In this document: positions 44,288 to 53,112 of the stretch, piece after piece
How positions within the stretch are numbered: position 1 is the stretch's first letter
How the letters are laid out: each line of letters opens with the position of its first letter
NCBI RefSeq assembly: GCF_050313795.1
Contig: NZ_JBNPMC010000025.1
Coordinates: forward strand, 1-53,350
Length of the DNA stretch: 53,350 bases
Origin: CAMBRQ01 sp945870325
Lineage (GTDB): Bacteria > Bacillota > Clostridia > Lachnospirales > Lachnospiraceae
Direction of reading: 5' to 3'
Notes under the pieces: generated by a model
Seen by the model: the letters and a program-made list of their open reading frames with translations, nothing else
Databases searched by the model: none
Told to the model about the DNA's origin: nothing
Position numbers and translations under genes: made by a program

Positions 44288-45478
44288 TTACTCATTTTGT
44301 CTATTTTTCCATGCCTGCTCCATACGCTGTAAAGCCTCCTTAAGCACCCATGTAGGACATGCCAGATTGATTCTCTCAAATCCCTCGCCTGGCTCACCAA
44401 ACACATAACCCTCATCCGTGAATATATATGCCTCTTCTATCATGAACTTTTCCAACTCCTTGTAGGAAAGTCCCAATTTGCGGCAGTCCAGCCATTGTAG
44501 ATAAGTTCCTTCCAACTGAATCACTGTAATCTGTGGGAACTTCTCTTTCATGAAGCCTTCTACCAATTGACGATTCCGATCCAGAACTTCTAAAAGTTCA
44601 ATTAACCAATCCTCACAATCATTATAAGCAATCTCACATCCTTTGTAGCCAGCCATATTACAGAAAAATACTGCCTGGCTCTCACGATATTCATATACCT
44701 TTTCCTTAAGTTCTGGATTTGGTATAATCAGATTGGAAGTCATCATGCCTGCCATATTAAATGTTTTGCTGGGAGCAGTACAGATGATACAGTTCTGTGC
44801 TATTTTTTCAGAAACTTTTGCATATATAGTATGCTTGTACCCCGGCATTATCAGATCATGATGAATCTCATCCGATACCACCAGAATATTATTCTCCAGA
44901 CATATTTTTCCGATACGCTCCAGTTCTTCCTCTGTCCATACGCGACCTACTGGATTATGGGGATTACACAACAAGCATAACTTATTCTTGGACTCTTTCG
45001 CCTTTTTCTCAAAATCTTCGAAATCAATCTCATAGCGATTACCGTTTAATATAAGCCGAGTCTCAACCAGAGTCCTTCCGCTCTTTCTTACTGCATTGTA
45101 GAATGGATAGTAAACAGGGGTAAACAGAATAACACCCTCATCCGGTTGCGTAAACAACTGTACCATGTGATACAGTGCCGGAACAACTCCAGGATATTCA
45201 ACAATCCATTCCTTTTTAATATCCCACTGATGGCGACGCTTCATCCAGCCAATGACCGCATCATAATATGTATCCGTTGCAAATGTATATCCCATAATCG
45301 AATTCTTCAAATATTCTGCAATTCCTTCTGCAATCTGAGGTGCATTTTTAAATTCCATATCTGCTACGGAAAATGGAACGATTCCATCGGGTACATCTGG
45401 ATTCAATGCATACATTCCATCCCACTTGCTAGAGCCCGTATTTTTTCTTGATACCATTGTTTCAAAATCATACTTCAT
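44288..45478 (-). CDS. patB: MalY/PatB-type PLP-dependent C-S lyase or aminotransferase
   Basis: A 396-residue fold-type I PLP enzyme. PFSVADMEFKNAPQIAEGIA near the N-terminus, LCNPHNPVGRVWTEEEL, VVSDEIHHDLIMPG, and the PLP lysine in APSKTFNMAGM are all typical of PatB/MalY cystathionine beta-lyases. It should split beta-substituted cysteines into aminoacrylate, or act as an aminotransferase. AGGAGG precedes the ATG. It lies between a broken amino-acid permease gene and ridA. Confidence 0.92.
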   Translation of the reverse strand: MKYDFETMVSRKNTGSSKWDGMYALNPDVPDGIVPFSVADMEFKNAPQIAEGIAEYLKNSIMGYTFATDTYYDAVIGWMKRRHQWDIKKEWIVEYPGVVPALYHMVQLFTQPDEGVILFTPVYYPFYNAVRKSGRTLVETRLILNGNRYEIDFEDFEKKAKESKNKLCLLCNPHNPVGRVWTEEELERIGKICLENNILVVSDEIHHDLIMPGYKHTIYAKVSEKIAQNCIICTAPSKTFNMAGMMTSNLIIPNPELKEKVYEYRESQAVFFCNMAGYKGCEIAYNDCEDWLIELLEVLDRNRQLVEGFMKEKFPQITVIQLEGTYLQWLDCRKLGLSYKELEKFMIEEAYIFTDEGYVFGEPGEGFERINLACPTWVLKEALQRMEQAWKNRQNE

Positions 45479-45528
45479 TATCGTTCTCCTCCTAATATAC
45501 TTATTTTCACTTCTATCATTCTTATGTC

Positions 45529-46463
45529 TTAGTCTATATTCTCTTCATAACTTGGGCTCAAATCAACTTTGTTCATACGAATCTGGGCAAAGATAATAGA
45601 AACAGCAAGCAATATTACATTACCAACTATCAGAGCCGGAGAGAGTTGAACAATATTCAAATAAATATTAAATACTGCACAAATCGTAGAAAATACAACA
45701 AAGCAACCTGTTCAACAGGAAGTACACCCGCAGCCACAACACCGATAATGCCGTAAATAACTGCTACAATCAAGGTGGAAACCAACATGACAATCGGAAT
45801 ATCACGAGTAGGATTTTTTGCCTCTGCTGACAGATTCGCAACAACAGTACTTCCACCTACGGCAAAAGTCAGAAGACCTCCTGCCTGCAATAGGCCCCCA
45901 ATTCCATTCGTCAGAAATCCTTCTGTCAAGTAATCAGGCTGTATATGGCCAACACCAAACGCAGCAAACAGTCCCAAAGCAACACACAGCATTATAACAA
46001 TAATATTTTGGAACTTCGCCATAACATCTACGCCGACAATGTTGATGACAAAAAAGAGCGTGGTCACAATAAGTGCAATAATCTTTTCGTTGCCAAAACC
46101 AAATAACGAAATGAAATAACTGGCAAATGAGAGTGAATACATAGCCAAAGACAGGTTACTGAGAGTATTTACAACTGTATAAATACCAGCCATACGTTTG
46201 CCGGCCAACATAGCAACCATTGTATACTCCCCACCGCGAACACGCGCGGCACCACAAATTAAAATCTTCGGAATAGAATAACCAACAACCATAACTGCTG
46301 AAATGAGAAATGCAATCGGTACCGAACGCCCTGTCAGAGCGATAGCTGAACCAAGCAGCGTCATAATACCAGCGCCAATAATCTGACCAATCGCTGTACT
46401 CATCAGATCCATGAACCCTAAGGTCTGCTTTAATTGTTTTGTAGAACTTCCTTGAGTTGCCAT
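45529..46463 (-). pseudogene. APC-family amino-acid permease with internal deletion
   Basis: The 268-residue readable part (IGQIIGAGIMTLLGSAIALT, FAVGGSTVVANLSAEAKNPT, about seven segments) stops at about 45657 after VLPVEQVALLYF. In the next frame the last part continues: FVVFSTICAVFNIYLNIVQL, SPALIVGNVILLAVSIIFAQ, and an end at TAA 45529-45531. About 150-200 codons of the middle are missing at the junction near 45700, and the frame is shifted. It is the importer of the RidA/PatB operon, now broken in this strain or assembly. Confidence 0.88.
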
Positions 46464-46484
46464 AATAGAATCTCCTCCTTTGTC

Positions 46485-47264
46485 TTATGAAATTTTACTA
46501 AAATCTGCAGATTTTCCGCATGTATATCCGTCATCAACGGGAAGTATCACACCATTGATTCCGTATGCTTCTTCACTTGCAAGGAAAAATGCAGCATCAG
46601 CGACCATTTCCGGCTGTATCCACATATTACGGATATGTAAACCAGCAACCGTATCATACACCTCTTTATTCTCCCATGATGCACGTGCCATTGGCGTAAC
46701 TGTTGCACCTGGAGATACAGCATTCACACGGATTTTATATTTGCCAAGTTGGAACGCGCAAGTACGGGTCAGACATCTCATAGCTCCCTTGCTTCCGATA
46801 TAACCTACCGGATCCCATGTTGCAATATCTGCATTGATAGATGTCGTATTAATAATACATCCCTCCAATTTCCGTTCTACCATAGTTCGCGAAACCAACT
46901 GAATCATATACATACTTCCAAACACGTTGGTCTGAAATGCTTCTTGAAATGCTTTATGATCAAAATCCAAAATTCCCAGACGATCGCCAAGAACTCCTGC
47001 ATTATTGTAAAGAGCATCAATTTTCCTATAATGTGCAACCACTTTTTCTACAGTATCATTACACTGTTCGTAATCCGAAACATCGCATAAAAACGGTTCC
47101 ACATCCCTCCCTTCTTTTTTTAAGTCCTCACTCACTGCCATTAATGCTTCTTTTTCCCTGTCAATCATAGCTACGGACCAATCATTTCTGGCAAATTTGC
47201 AGGCCGCCGCTCGACCAATCCCCATGGCAGCACCAGTAATTAGAATTACTTTTTTGTTACTCAT
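46485..47264 (-). CDS. Short-chain dehydrogenase/reductase
   Basis: A 259-residue classical SDR. NAD(P) motif ITGAAMGIGRAAA, YNNAGVLGD, catalytic Ser and YIGSKGA (Tyr-xxx-Lys), then VNAVSPGATVTPMARA. It oxidises or reduces an alcohol or ketone. AAGGAGG precedes the ATG. It is between the ene-reductase gene and the permease remnant in one operon. Substrate unknown. Confidence 0.94.
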   Translation of the reverse strand: MSNKKVILITGAAMGIGRAAACKFARNDWSVAMIDREKEALMAVSEDLKKEGRDVEPFLCDVSDYEQCNDTVEKVVAHYRKIDALYNNAGVLGDRLGILDFDHKAFQEAFQTNVFGSMYMIQLVSRTMVERKLEGCIINTTSINADIATWDPVGYIGSKGAMRCLTRTCAFQLGKYKIRVNAVSPGATVTPMARASWENKEVYDTVAGLHIRNMWIQPEMVADAAFFLASEEAYGINGVILPVDDGYTCGKSADFSKIS

Positions 47265-47284
47265 GTCCTTTCCTCCTTGTATTT

Positions 47285-49210
47285 TTATAAATTTGAAAGA
47301 CTTAAACCAGCCTCAAATCCTTCTCTAATTCCCATATATCCATTTTTGACGCCATTTGCATCTCCAACTTTTATAACCGGGCAGTTTACTCCTTCCAATT
47401 CATCCAGAAACTTCCTTTCGGTCTTTACACCTACTGCTATAACCACTGTATCCACATCCCTAATAACCGATTCTCTACCACCACATTCTACTATTACAGT
47501 ATGATATCCAATCTCCTTCAATTTTGTTGATGTAAATATATTCACATGGGCTTCTTTTAAACGCTTTTTTAAATACATAGACGGCGAAGGTTCTCCATCA
47601 CGAATAATTTGCGGCAGCATCTCTACAATCGATATTTCTACTCCTTGTTCAGCCAGCATATCTGCTGTTTCAGCACCGACTAGTCCCCCACCAATTACTA
47701 CCACTTTGTTTCCCACGGTTACTTTTCCCATTAGGACATCATGTGCATTTACTACGAATGACTGTTCACTACCACTAACTGGCGGAACGAACGGGCAACT
47801 TCTAGTAGCTGCAATGATCACATCAGGATTTTCACTAAGTATCATTTCCATATCGGCTTCCGTATTTAATAAGATACGAACCCCATATTTTTTCAATTGA
47901 CACTTTTGCCAGTATATCAGCGTGGTAAATTCTCCTTTTCCAATCGGTACAGATGCCGGAATCCATTGTCCACCCAATCGATCTTCCTTTTCGACTAACG
48001 TTACTTTATGTCCTTTCATGGCTGAAGCAACTGCTGCCTCACATCCGGCAACGCCACCGCCGACTACCAACACCCGTTTCGGATTCCGGACAGGATTCAA
48101 ATCATACTCATTTTCCATGCCCGTTACGGGATTTACAAGACACCGTACATATCTTCCATTGGCACTTTCCGCACTGCATCCCTGAAGACATCCAATACAA
48201 CGAAGAATATCTTCTTCCTGTCCATTCATCACTTTCTTAGGAAGGTCCGGATCTGCCAGAGATGCCCTTGCCATCGTCACCAAGTCTGACTTGCCTGACA
48301 TAATCACATTTTCTGCCACCTGAATATCATTGATTCTTCCGACCGCTATTACTGGTACAGATACTACACTTTTAATCTCTGCCGCATTATTTACATAGGC
48401 TGCCTTTGGCACCACAGATGGTGGAATGATTGTATGCGTAGACGCATATACCCCTTGTGAACAATGGATGCAATCTACACCATTCTGTTCCAAAATTCGG
48501 GCGATTACCTTTGTCTCTTCAATCTCTAGACCACCATGCACATATTCCACAGTTGACATCCGATAAATGATCGGAAAATCCTCCCCACACTTTTTTCGAA
48601 TATCTTGTACAATCTCCACAGCAAACCGCGCACGGTTTACTATACATCCCCCATATTCATCTGTGCGCTTATTCGAAAATGGCGACATAAAAGCCCCAAT
48701 CAAATAGCCATGTGCGCCATGTACTTCCACAGCGTCAAATCCTGCATCTTTTACTCGTTTGGCACAATCACCAAACTGCCGGATTAATAGATGGATTTCT
48801 TCTACTGTCAGTTCCCGTGGAATCTCCGGCATTGTCGGATCTTTCAACGCAGACGGTCCTACTGGCTGTTCGCCTGTCACTGCACTACTGGTCTCACGCC
48901 CCGCATGATATATCTGTGCTGCAATTTTTCCTCCTGCCTGATGAACTCTCTTTGTCAACTTTTGATGACTAGCAATCTGCGCATCATCCCATAGTCCTGG
49001 AAGATCTTTAAAACCTCCAGCTGTCGGATTAATCTTATAGTCTTCCGTAATAATAAGTCCCCAGCCACCCTGGGCTTTTCGCTCATGATAAGCAATAAAC
49101 TTTTCTGTCGCCAATCCATCCTCCCTACAGTAATTGGTTACCATTGCCGAGACTATCATACGATTTTTTAATTCCATTTCCCGTATCTTTATTGGCTCAA
49201 AAACTTTCAT
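47285..49210 (-). CDS. Old-yellow-enzyme type NADH:flavin oxidoreductase with Fe-S cluster
   Basis: A 641-residue ene-reductase built like 2,4-dienoyl-CoA reductase and BaiCD/BaiH. The FMN barrel (1-330) includes VEVHGAHGYLIGAFMSPFSN and TDEYGG. A 4Fe-4S motif is CIGCLQGCSAESANGRYVRC. The C-terminal FAD/NAD part has VLVVGGGVAGCEAAVASAMKG and VVVIGGGLVGAETADML. It should reduce an activated C=C bond with NADH. GGGAGAG precedes the ATG. First gene of the operon. Bile-acid, steroid or enoate substrates are possible; none is shown. Confidence 0.93.
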   Translation of the reverse strand: MKVFEPIKIREMELKNRMIVSAMVTNYCREDGLATEKFIAYHERKAQGGWGLIITEDYKINPTAGGFKDLPGLWDDAQIASHQKLTKRVHQAGGKIAAQIYHAGRETSSAVTGEQPVGPSALKDPTMPEIPRELTVEEIHLLIRQFGDCAKRVKDAGFDAVEVHGAHGYLIGAFMSPFSNKRTDEYGGCIVNRARFAVEIVQDIRKKCGEDFPIIYRMSTVEYVHGGLEIEETKVIARILEQNGVDCIHCSQGVYASTHTIIPPSVVPKAAYVNNAAEIKSVVSVPVIAVGRINDIQVAENVIMSGKSDLVTMARASLADPDLPKKVMNGQEEDILRCIGCLQGCSAESANGRYVRCLVNPVTGMENEYDLNPVRNPKRVLVVGGGVAGCEAAVASAMKGHKVTLVEKEDRLGGQWIPASVPIGKGEFTTLIYWQKCQLKKYGVRILLNTEADMEMILSENPDVIIAATRSCPFVPPVSGSEQSFVVNAHDVLMGKVTVGNKVVVIGGGLVGAETADMLAEQGVEISIVEMLPQIIRDGEPSPSMYLKKRLKEAHVNIFTSTKLKEIGYHTVIVECGGRESVIRDVDTVVIAVGVKTERKFLDELEGVNCPVIKVGDANGVKNGYMGIREGFEAGLSLSNL

Positions 49211-49296
49211 TCAACGCTCTCCCTTGTTTTTTATTAATCTTATCCCTCTTTCACACTTCCTTCTCCATCATGTGAGGGAAAGTAGTATTTTTTCGC

Positions 49297-49341
49297 AAAA
49301 AAAATAAAGCATATTACAATATACATTGCTCTATGCTTTAT
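49297..49341 (-). terminator. Terminator of the Crp/Fnr gene
   Basis: ATAAAGCATA (49304-49313) pairs with TATGCTTTAT (49332-49341), followed on the minus strand by a long U run. Confidence 0.85.
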
Positions 49342-49363
49342 CTTCTTTATAAAATAATTTTAA

Positions 49364-50077
49364 TTATATTAAACCATCTTCCTGTACATTATCACGCATA
49401 CCAAGCGTACAATAATTCAATAATTTTTCTTTATCTAATATTGTGATTTGCTTTCTAGATGTAGATAATACCTTTTCGTCTTTTAACAACTTGATTGTTC
49501 TCTCCATCTGCGCCTGCGACGCACCTGCTATACTGGCAAGTTCTGATTGCGTCAATGGTATAACATCCTTATTAGGATGTACTTTCATAATATATAGATA
49601 CAGAATATCACAAATACGGCTTAGGCATGGTTCGAATGTCTGATTAATCGTATCTAAGAACATATAACCGATAAAATCACAATTCTCTTTCAATAATTCT
49701 CCGGCAAGCATTCCATTTTCCTGCACAATCTTCTTCAATGTCGGATATGACATCTCATATACTTCAAGGTCCGTAAACGCCTGCAACATCATCTCATATT
49801 CAGCACGAAACTTATGGATTTCAACCCCCACGGGAAAAATAGTTCCAATACCAAACAAACATAGCGATTTTTTCCCTTGATCATGCCCCAGAGACAAATG
49901 AATGATGCCTTTTTTTATATAATAGGCAGTATTATTCACTACTCCATATTGCGTCAAAAATTCACCCTTTTTAATTGTTTTTAGTGTTACATCGTAATTC
50001 TGTATCGTACTTTCAAATTCATTTAGATAGTTTGCAAGATAAATACTTGGTACAATGTGTGGTGCATACTTCTCCAC
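49364..50077 (-). CDS. Crp/Fnr-family transcriptional regulator
   Basis: A 237-residue regulator with a cyclic-nucleotide-binding type jelly roll (KTIKKGEFLTQYGVVNNTAY, then LFGIGTIFPVGVEIHKFRAE) and a C-terminal winged helix (LTQSELASIAGASQAQMERT). No Fe-S cysteine cluster of Fnr is seen, so the effector is likely a small metabolite. The start is a GTG at 50077 with GAGGG ahead. It lies just upstream of the ene-reductase operon on the same strand, separated by its terminator, and probably controls it. Confidence 0.93.
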   Translation of the reverse strand: MEKYAPHIVPSIYLANYLNEFESTIQNYDVTLKTIKKGEFLTQYGVVNNTAYYIKKGIIHLSLGHDQGKKSLCLFGIGTIFPVGVEIHKFRAEYEMMLQAFTDLEVYEMSYPTLKKIVQENGMLAGELLKENCDFIGYMFLDTINQTFEPCLSRICDILYLYIMKVHPNKDVIPLTQSELASIAGASQAQMERTIKLLKDEKVLSTSRKQITILDKEKLLNYCTLGMRDNVQEDGLI

Positions 50078-50275
50078 ATCTTTCCCTCTTTCTTCCCTTT
50101 TCCAACGTCATCTATCACAGTTTTATAATAACGATATGAATTTTACATGTCAAGATTCAATATTTCCATAAAACACGCATGTTATTATTTTCGTACAAAG
50201 AGTTCTTTCGCATCTAAAATGTATTGAACAGCGGAATGATCTCCCAGATCAATATGAAATACGATGAACTGCCAA

Positions 50276-50560
50276 TCATGGACAACAATTTATGGAACAC
50301 TGTGAAACGATGTGTCCGATTTTTACGTTAGGACTTTTCTTTTTGAAATACCACAGGGTGACAGCAGCCTGGATAAACTGCAAAAGAATAGTTGCATAAG
50401 CCGCTGCTTCAATTCCCATACCATAAGGCTTCATAATCGTGATAAAAATCGGATCAAGAATAATATTCAAAATAGCACCGCTGGCAATAATCGTCATTGC
50501 CTTTTAAATGTTGTCACTGGCTCCGGCAAAAGTCAAAAGTTGTCTGGCAAACATCATCCC
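50276..50560 (-). pseudogene. MATE transporter remnant
   Basis: The frame reads QLLTFAGASDNI, a TAA stop (50504-50506), then KAMTIIASGAILNIILDPIF and GIEAAAYATILLQFIQAAVT. NIILDPIF is the hallmark of MATE exporters, but only about 85 residues are left and both ends are lost. It is a remnant of a former exporter gene and does not match the intact MATE at 38-39.4 kb in extent. Confidence 0.85.
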
Positions 50561-50857
50561 TTGTATCAAGTGTCTGTTTCAACCTTTGTTCCTCCTGTTC
50601 TATCATTAGTTACTTCTAACCATATAAAGTATATACAATCTTGGCTGTTTTGTACGCTCCTAACAGCAGGAATTACAATCCAACCGGAAGAACTCGGGAA
50701 CAGAAACGTCTCTCCCAGATTCGTCAAATCCACCACTTTTTCCTGTTTTTTTCTACCTTTCGTCCAAATAAATTTATAATGGGCTATGCTATAATAGCAT
50801 TATTGATGAACGGAGTTTCATAAAGAAATATCAGAAACAGGAGGCCAACCAGCACTT
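50561..50857. other. Leader region of the GH36 gene
   Basis: No gene is supported. The right half holds the promoter of the alpha-galactosidase gene with the palindrome at 50786-50800. Confidence 0.5.
50786..50800 (+). promoter_or_regulatory. Promoter -10 with overlapping palindrome, GH36 gene
   Basis: ATGCTAT-A-ATAGCAT is a perfect 7-bp inverted repeat that contains a TATAAT -10 box at 50790-50795. A clear -35 is not seen. The palindrome could be an operator that blocks the polymerase. Confidence 0.55.
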
Positions 50858-53050
50858 ATGGGAATTATTTTTAATGACAAAAGCAAGACACTTACTTTAC
50901 ACACGAAAAATACGTCCTATCAAATGAAGATAGGCAATTTAGATTATTTACTGCATCTCTATTATGGTCCAACTATTCATGACGCTGATATGACCTATCA
51001 GATTATGCAGTACGACAGAGGATTCTCCGGGAACCCATATGAATCCAGGAATTCCAGAACATTTTCCCTTGACGCACAGCCACAGGAATTCAGCACACAA
51101 CAGCAAGGGGATTTCCGAACTACCAGCATTGAAGTCGTTAATTCGGACGGAAGCTACTCTTTTCATGGCAAAGCACTGAATTTTGGAATCATCGAAGGAA
51201 AATATCAGTTGGATACCCTTCCATGCACATTTGCAAATGACGATGATACCGTAGATACATTGGAGATTACATTATCCGATGAGGTAAGCAACGTACAGGT
51301 AACTCTTCTATACAGCGTATTTGAAGAGGCTGACATCATTACCCGTGCTGTCAAGGTAAGAAATATCGGCGAGAAATCCATCCATCTTAAAAAGATTATG
51401 TCTGTATGCCTGGATTTCCTGAACGGTTCCGATATGGATCTGTTAAGCCTTCCGGGACGTTACGGTCAGGAACGCCAGGTAGAACGCCAGCATCTGACCC
51501 ATCACATACATACCATCGGAAGCGTGCGCGGCTCTTCCAGCCATCAACAGAATCCTTTCGTGGTCTTATGTGATCAGAATGCCACGGAAGATTATGGCAA
51601 ATGCTATGGCTTCTCTTTGATGTACAGCGGCAACTTCCTTACCGAAGTAGAACTTGACCAGTATGATCAGCTTCGCCTGGTCATGGGAATCAATCCAAAA
51701 CAATTCGTATATGAAGTAAAGCCAGGCGAGACTTTTGAAGGACCTGAAGTCGTAATGGCTTTCACCGAACACGGATTCACAGGACTTTCACACTTGTACC
51801 ATGATTTCTACCGCACCAACCTCTGCAAGAGCAAATTCGTGACAGACGTGCAGCGTCCGGTATTGATCAATAGTTGGGAAGCCGCTTTTATGGATTTTGA
51901 TGATGTAAAATTAGTAGAGATTGCCAAGGCTGCCAAGAATATGGGTGTAGACCTGTTAGTTATGGATGATGGCTGGTTTGGCAAACGTGACGATGACAAC
52001 AGCGGTCTCGGAGACTGGGTAGTCAATGAGAAAAAGATCAAATGCGGTCTTCACAAGTTGGTAGAACAGATCAATGATCTCGGCATGAAATTCGGTATCT
52101 GGTTCGAACCTGAGATGGTATCAGAAGACAGCGACCTATACCGCGCACATCCGGAATGGGCAATGCAGATTCCAGGGCGCCACGCAGTGCGAAGCCGTAA
52201 CCAGATTGCCCTTGACATGAGCCGCAAAGATGTACAGGATTATCTGATTGAAAAAGTGAATGCCATCTTGGATGATGCTAATATCTTCTATGTAAAATGG
52301 GATATCAACCGCTCACTTGCTGACATCTGGTCCAACGAACTTCCAGCAGACAAGCAAGGTGAAGTATATCACCGCTACGTACTCGGTTTATACCGTGTTA
52401 TGGATAACATTATTAAAACACACCCGGATATCCTCTTCGAAGGCTGTTCCGGAGGCGGCGGACGATATGATGCTGCTATGCTCCACTACTATCCACAATA
52501 CTGGGTAAGCGATAACAACAATCCAATTGACCGCCTGAAATTACACTACGGTACATCCTTCGTATATCCGACCTGCACGATGGGAGCACACATCTCCGAC
52601 AGCGGAAAATTCGTACCACTTAAGACCAAAGCCGTCGTTGCCATGTGCGGAACCTTCGGATATGAATTGGATGCAACCCATCTAACGAAAGAAGAACAGA
52701 CAATCTGCAAAGAACAAAGCGACCTGTTCCGCAGATACTATCATATTACCTTTGAAGGCGACTTCTACCGCTTAACCAATCCTTTCGAAGTAGGTAATAT
52801 GACTGCGTGGCAGCATGTAACCAAGGATAAGAGCGAGTCACTTCTAAGCGTAGTGGTTACGAATCTTACCTGTAACGGACCACAGGAATATGTACGCGCA
52901 AAAGGACTGGAGCCACATGCTATGTATACGATTAATGATGGTGAACGCATTCTTTCCGGGGCTGCACTTATGAATGCAGGGCTGCCGATTAATCGGGAAG
53001 TACCGGAGTATACGGCATTTCAGTTTCATCTGAAGAAGGTGGAAATTTAA
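50858..53050 (+). CDS. GH36 alpha-galactosidase
   Basis: A 730-residue family-36 enzyme that removes alpha-1,6-galactose from raffinose-type sugars or melibiose. N-terminal beta domain with YDRGFSGNPYESRNSRTFSL, then the barrel with DLLVMDDGWFGKRDDD, the nucleophile aspartate in FYVKWDINRS, FEGCSGGGGRYDAAMLHYYP, and the acid/base aspartate in YWVSDNNNPIDR. There is no signal peptide, so it is cytosolic. CAGGAGG lies upstream at slightly long spacing. The last codons GAA ATT TAA coincide with the head of element copy F. Confidence 0.96.
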   Translation: MGIIFNDKSKTLTLHTKNTSYQMKIGNLDYLLHLYYGPTIHDADMTYQIMQYDRGFSGNPYESRNSRTFSLDAQPQEFSTQQQGDFRTTSIEVVNSDGSYSFHGKALNFGIIEGKYQLDTLPCTFANDDDTVDTLEITLSDEVSNVQVTLLYSVFEEADIITRAVKVRNIGEKSIHLKKIMSVCLDFLNGSDMDLLSLPGRYGQERQVERQHLTHHIHTIGSVRGSSSHQQNPFVVLCDQNATEDYGKCYGFSLMYSGNFLTEVELDQYDQLRLVMGINPKQFVYEVKPGETFEGPEVVMAFTEHGFTGLSHLYHDFYRTNLCKSKFVTDVQRPVLINSWEAAFMDFDDVKLVEIAKAAKNMGVDLLVMDDGWFGKRDDDNSGLGDWVVNEKKIKCGLHKLVEQINDLGMKFGIWFEPEMVSEDSDLYRAHPEWAMQIPGRHAVRSRNQIALDMSRKDVQDYLIEKVNAILDDANIFYVKWDINRSLADIWSNELPADKQGEVYHRYVLGLYRVMDNIIKTHPDILFEGCSGGGGRYDAAMLHYYPQYWVSDNNNPIDRLKLHYGTSFVYPTCTMGAHISDSGKFVPLKTKAVVAMCGTFGYELDATHLTKEEQTICKEQSDLFRRYYHITFEGDFYRLTNPFEVGNMTAWQHVTKDKSESLLSVVVTNLTCNGPQEYVRAKGLEPHAMYTINDGERILSGAALMNAGLPINREVPEYTAFQFHLKKVEI

Positions 53051-53112
53051 TGGAGAAAATAGATTCTTGGAAAGTGTACGGTAAAGCAGAAGAAGATGGC
53101 TGGGACCAACCG
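53042..53112 (+). repeat. Structured element copy F: head and one P1 arm only
   Basis: The GH36 end GAAATTTAA is followed by GATTCTTGGAAAGTGTACGG, the conserved head, and a 33-base arm (53080-53112) that ends ACCG like the other P1 arms. The pairing arm that should follow is absent within the window. I infer a deletion that removed the body and fused this head to the tail of copy E. Confidence 0.6.

Noticed and set aside
47285..49210. Bilirubin reductase (BilR)
   Set aside because: The HGDR motif known for BilR is not seen; the protein has HGAHGYL and the larger BaiCD-like layout, and no bilS is near.
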